Positions 6,701 through 6,919 of a stretch of 6,919 nt of DNA are shown piece after piece. The stretch comes from Planctomycetaceae bacterium (GTDB lineage: Bacteria > Planctomycetota > Planctomycetia > Pirellulales > Pirellulaceae), in contig SLEY01000667.1 of assembly GCA_007124535.1 (NCBI GenBank), positions 1 to 6,919 on the forward strand, read 5' to 3'. The notes beneath the pieces are model-generated. The model was not told the origin of the DNA. It saw only the letters and a list, made by a program, of their open reading frames with translations, and ran no database searches. The translations under genes were made by a program, and so were the position numbers. The stretch's first letter is position 1, and every line of letters begins with the position of its first letter.

Positions 6701-6919
6701 TGCCAACGGAGCCAGAACGCGGGCCAGTTCGCGATCGCACAGCGAGCCCGGCTCTTCGACCACGGCCAGATTGACCAGGTTGTCGGTATAGGGCAACCGC
6801 GAGCCATCCCAAAGTTCGATCGCCACCTGGCCGTATCGCCCGGCGGCCTGGACCTGCTGCCGGGCCTCTCGCACGCGGTCGGGGTCCGTATCCAGGCCAT
6901 GGACCCGATAGGCCTCACC
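3782..6919 (-). CDS. Methyltransferase-like domain fused to tandem PQQ-type beta-propellers (5' end outside window)
   Basis: The minus-strand frame runs open from the right edge to a TAG at 3782-3784, showing 1045 residues; the true start is off-window. GTG at 6874 is not a credible start because conserved sequence continues upstream of it. Residues 1-83 look like the second half of a class I SAM-dependent methyltransferase: GLDTDPDRV (8-16) is the acidic SAM-ribose loop, WDGSRLPYTDNLVNLAVVEE (in the region 37-56) the strand-4 region, and ELARVLAPLAVAYI (64-77) the following helix and strand. Then DEWTHYLHSANNNAV (95-109) opens a first propeller (to about 565) and EWPTYRQNAARSG (598-610) a second. 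Blade signatures of PQQ/BamB type recur: TDSGELLW (287-294), ADTGELLWE, LHTGEVEF, ADRGESVWSF, TDGELVWRF, TDSGELVF. Four cysteines cluster between the propellers (492, 529, 547, 549). I recall this as a planctomycete family without an assigned function; quinone or cofactor binding is not shown. It converges on the kinase-cupin unit. Confidence 0.85.
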   Translation of the reverse strand, partial: GEAYRVHGLDTDPDRVREARQQVQAAGRYGQVAIELWDGSRLPYTDNLVNLAVVEEPGSLCDRELARVLAPLAVAYIRRDGEWVTQRQPWPDEIDEWTHYLHSANNNAVGQDAVAGPPYHLQWRTGPMWLRSHEHLSSFSAMVSAGGRVFSIVDKGPVASVAFPSRWQLIARDAFSGVRLWSVPLPRWESRFRGFRSGPPHLARRLVAVGDRVYVTLGYGEPVRALEAATGEMVRVYPETEGAEELVVCDGVLYTVIGDPAAEEGRERAERRGEESAVGKSLVAVQTDSGELLWKCLADQAGYVMPTTLAVADGKLVYQNAEHVVCRDAASGQLNWQTPRPLIRLRPTWLAPTLVLQDGVVLSGDRNEAWLQRIGLVEDPPGEPGQVLWDECSKEAYREADGNRQQALREMQGTLYAYSADTGELLWESPVSETFNAPPDVLVSRGLVWTSRIVCASQPGIIEGLNLHTGEVEFTRPADQEYYTVGMGHGRCHRSFGTPAYLITGRAGVELVDLDSGHAAANHWLRGACQYGFMPSNGLLYVPPHPCACYIEAKINGFNAMAPRREQAVPAVAADSPDRLVRGPAFDDVPAVEPVAGEWPTYRQNAARSGRAPCSVPTDLETRWQFSLPAPLTSPVMAAGHVLVAAIDAHTVHALDADRGESVWSFTAGARVDSPPTVDHGRVLFGSADGWVYCLRATDGELVWRFQAAPETRWIMNQDQLESAWPVHGSVLVQDGIVYFAAGRSSYVDGGMHLYALQTDSGELVFHRRLSDWDPETGLQPYETIRGTRGLPGVLPDILSSDANSLFMRHQRYDLRGEPQPTNVPHLYSSVGFLDADWWHRTYWIIGTQTGSGFGGWPRPGKQVPSGRILVQDGADVYGFGRNAYRPHGQGGGGHVGLGGIHYELFATEMQNGKHEPRWTTRPPFWVRAMVVDEHGRVFAAGPPVERYLTTTPLDDVEDPDILSREQLGPWYGEYFPSLQNPEEALQAFEGRKGAVLWVLDGSDGEPLATYDLESAPVFDGLIAANGKLYLTTLDGQVLCLDAPQ

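Noticed and set aside
6872..6874. GTG at 6874 as the start of the propeller gene
   Set aside because: The frame continues open to the window edge, and the upstream codons encode the methyltransferase-like GLDTDPDR segment, so the gene is cut by the window.

Overview
The window looks like chromosomal DNA of a GC-rich bacterium, most likely a planctomycete (Pirellulales-like). Three things support this. There is a compact tsf-pyrH-frr translation/nucleotide cluster. Next to it is a receptor-type Ser/Thr kinase with a C-terminal repeat region. The third is a very large protein joining a methyltransferase-like domain to two PQQ-type beta-propellers, an architecture I associate with Planctomycetota. 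The lineage call rests on remembered protein families, not on a search.

Layout. Positions 1-177 hold the 3' end of tsf (elongation factor Ts). It is followed closely by pyrH (UMP kinase, 205-948) and frr (ribosome recycling factor, 998-1561). These three point the same way with gaps of 27 and 49 bases and probably share a transcript. The 205-base gap after frr holds a good candidate intrinsic terminator (1680-1709), so the next genes are probably transcribed separately. They are a membrane-anchored Hanks-type Ser/Thr protein kinase (1767-3350) and, four bases later, a small cupin (3355-3720). The minus strand from the right edge down to 3782 is one gene, cut at its 5' end: the methyltransferase/PQQ-propeller fusion, which converges on the cupin.

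The most unusual spot is the junction between the two convergent genes. The DNA at 3683-3781, read on the plus strand in a frame different from the cupin, encodes a stretch resembling part of a planctomycete SLBB/polysaccharide-export protein. It overlaps the atypical C-terminal tail of the cupin and stops where the convergent gene's stop codon begins. I interpret it as a gene remnant left by a rearrangement.

Functionally, the left part is housekeeping: EF-Ts recycles EF-Tu, PyrH makes UDP, and Frr splits post-termination ribosomes. The kinase-cupin pair looks like a small signalling unit with unknown targets. The role of the large propeller protein is unknown. No mobile element, CRISPR array, tRNA or rRNA was seen.
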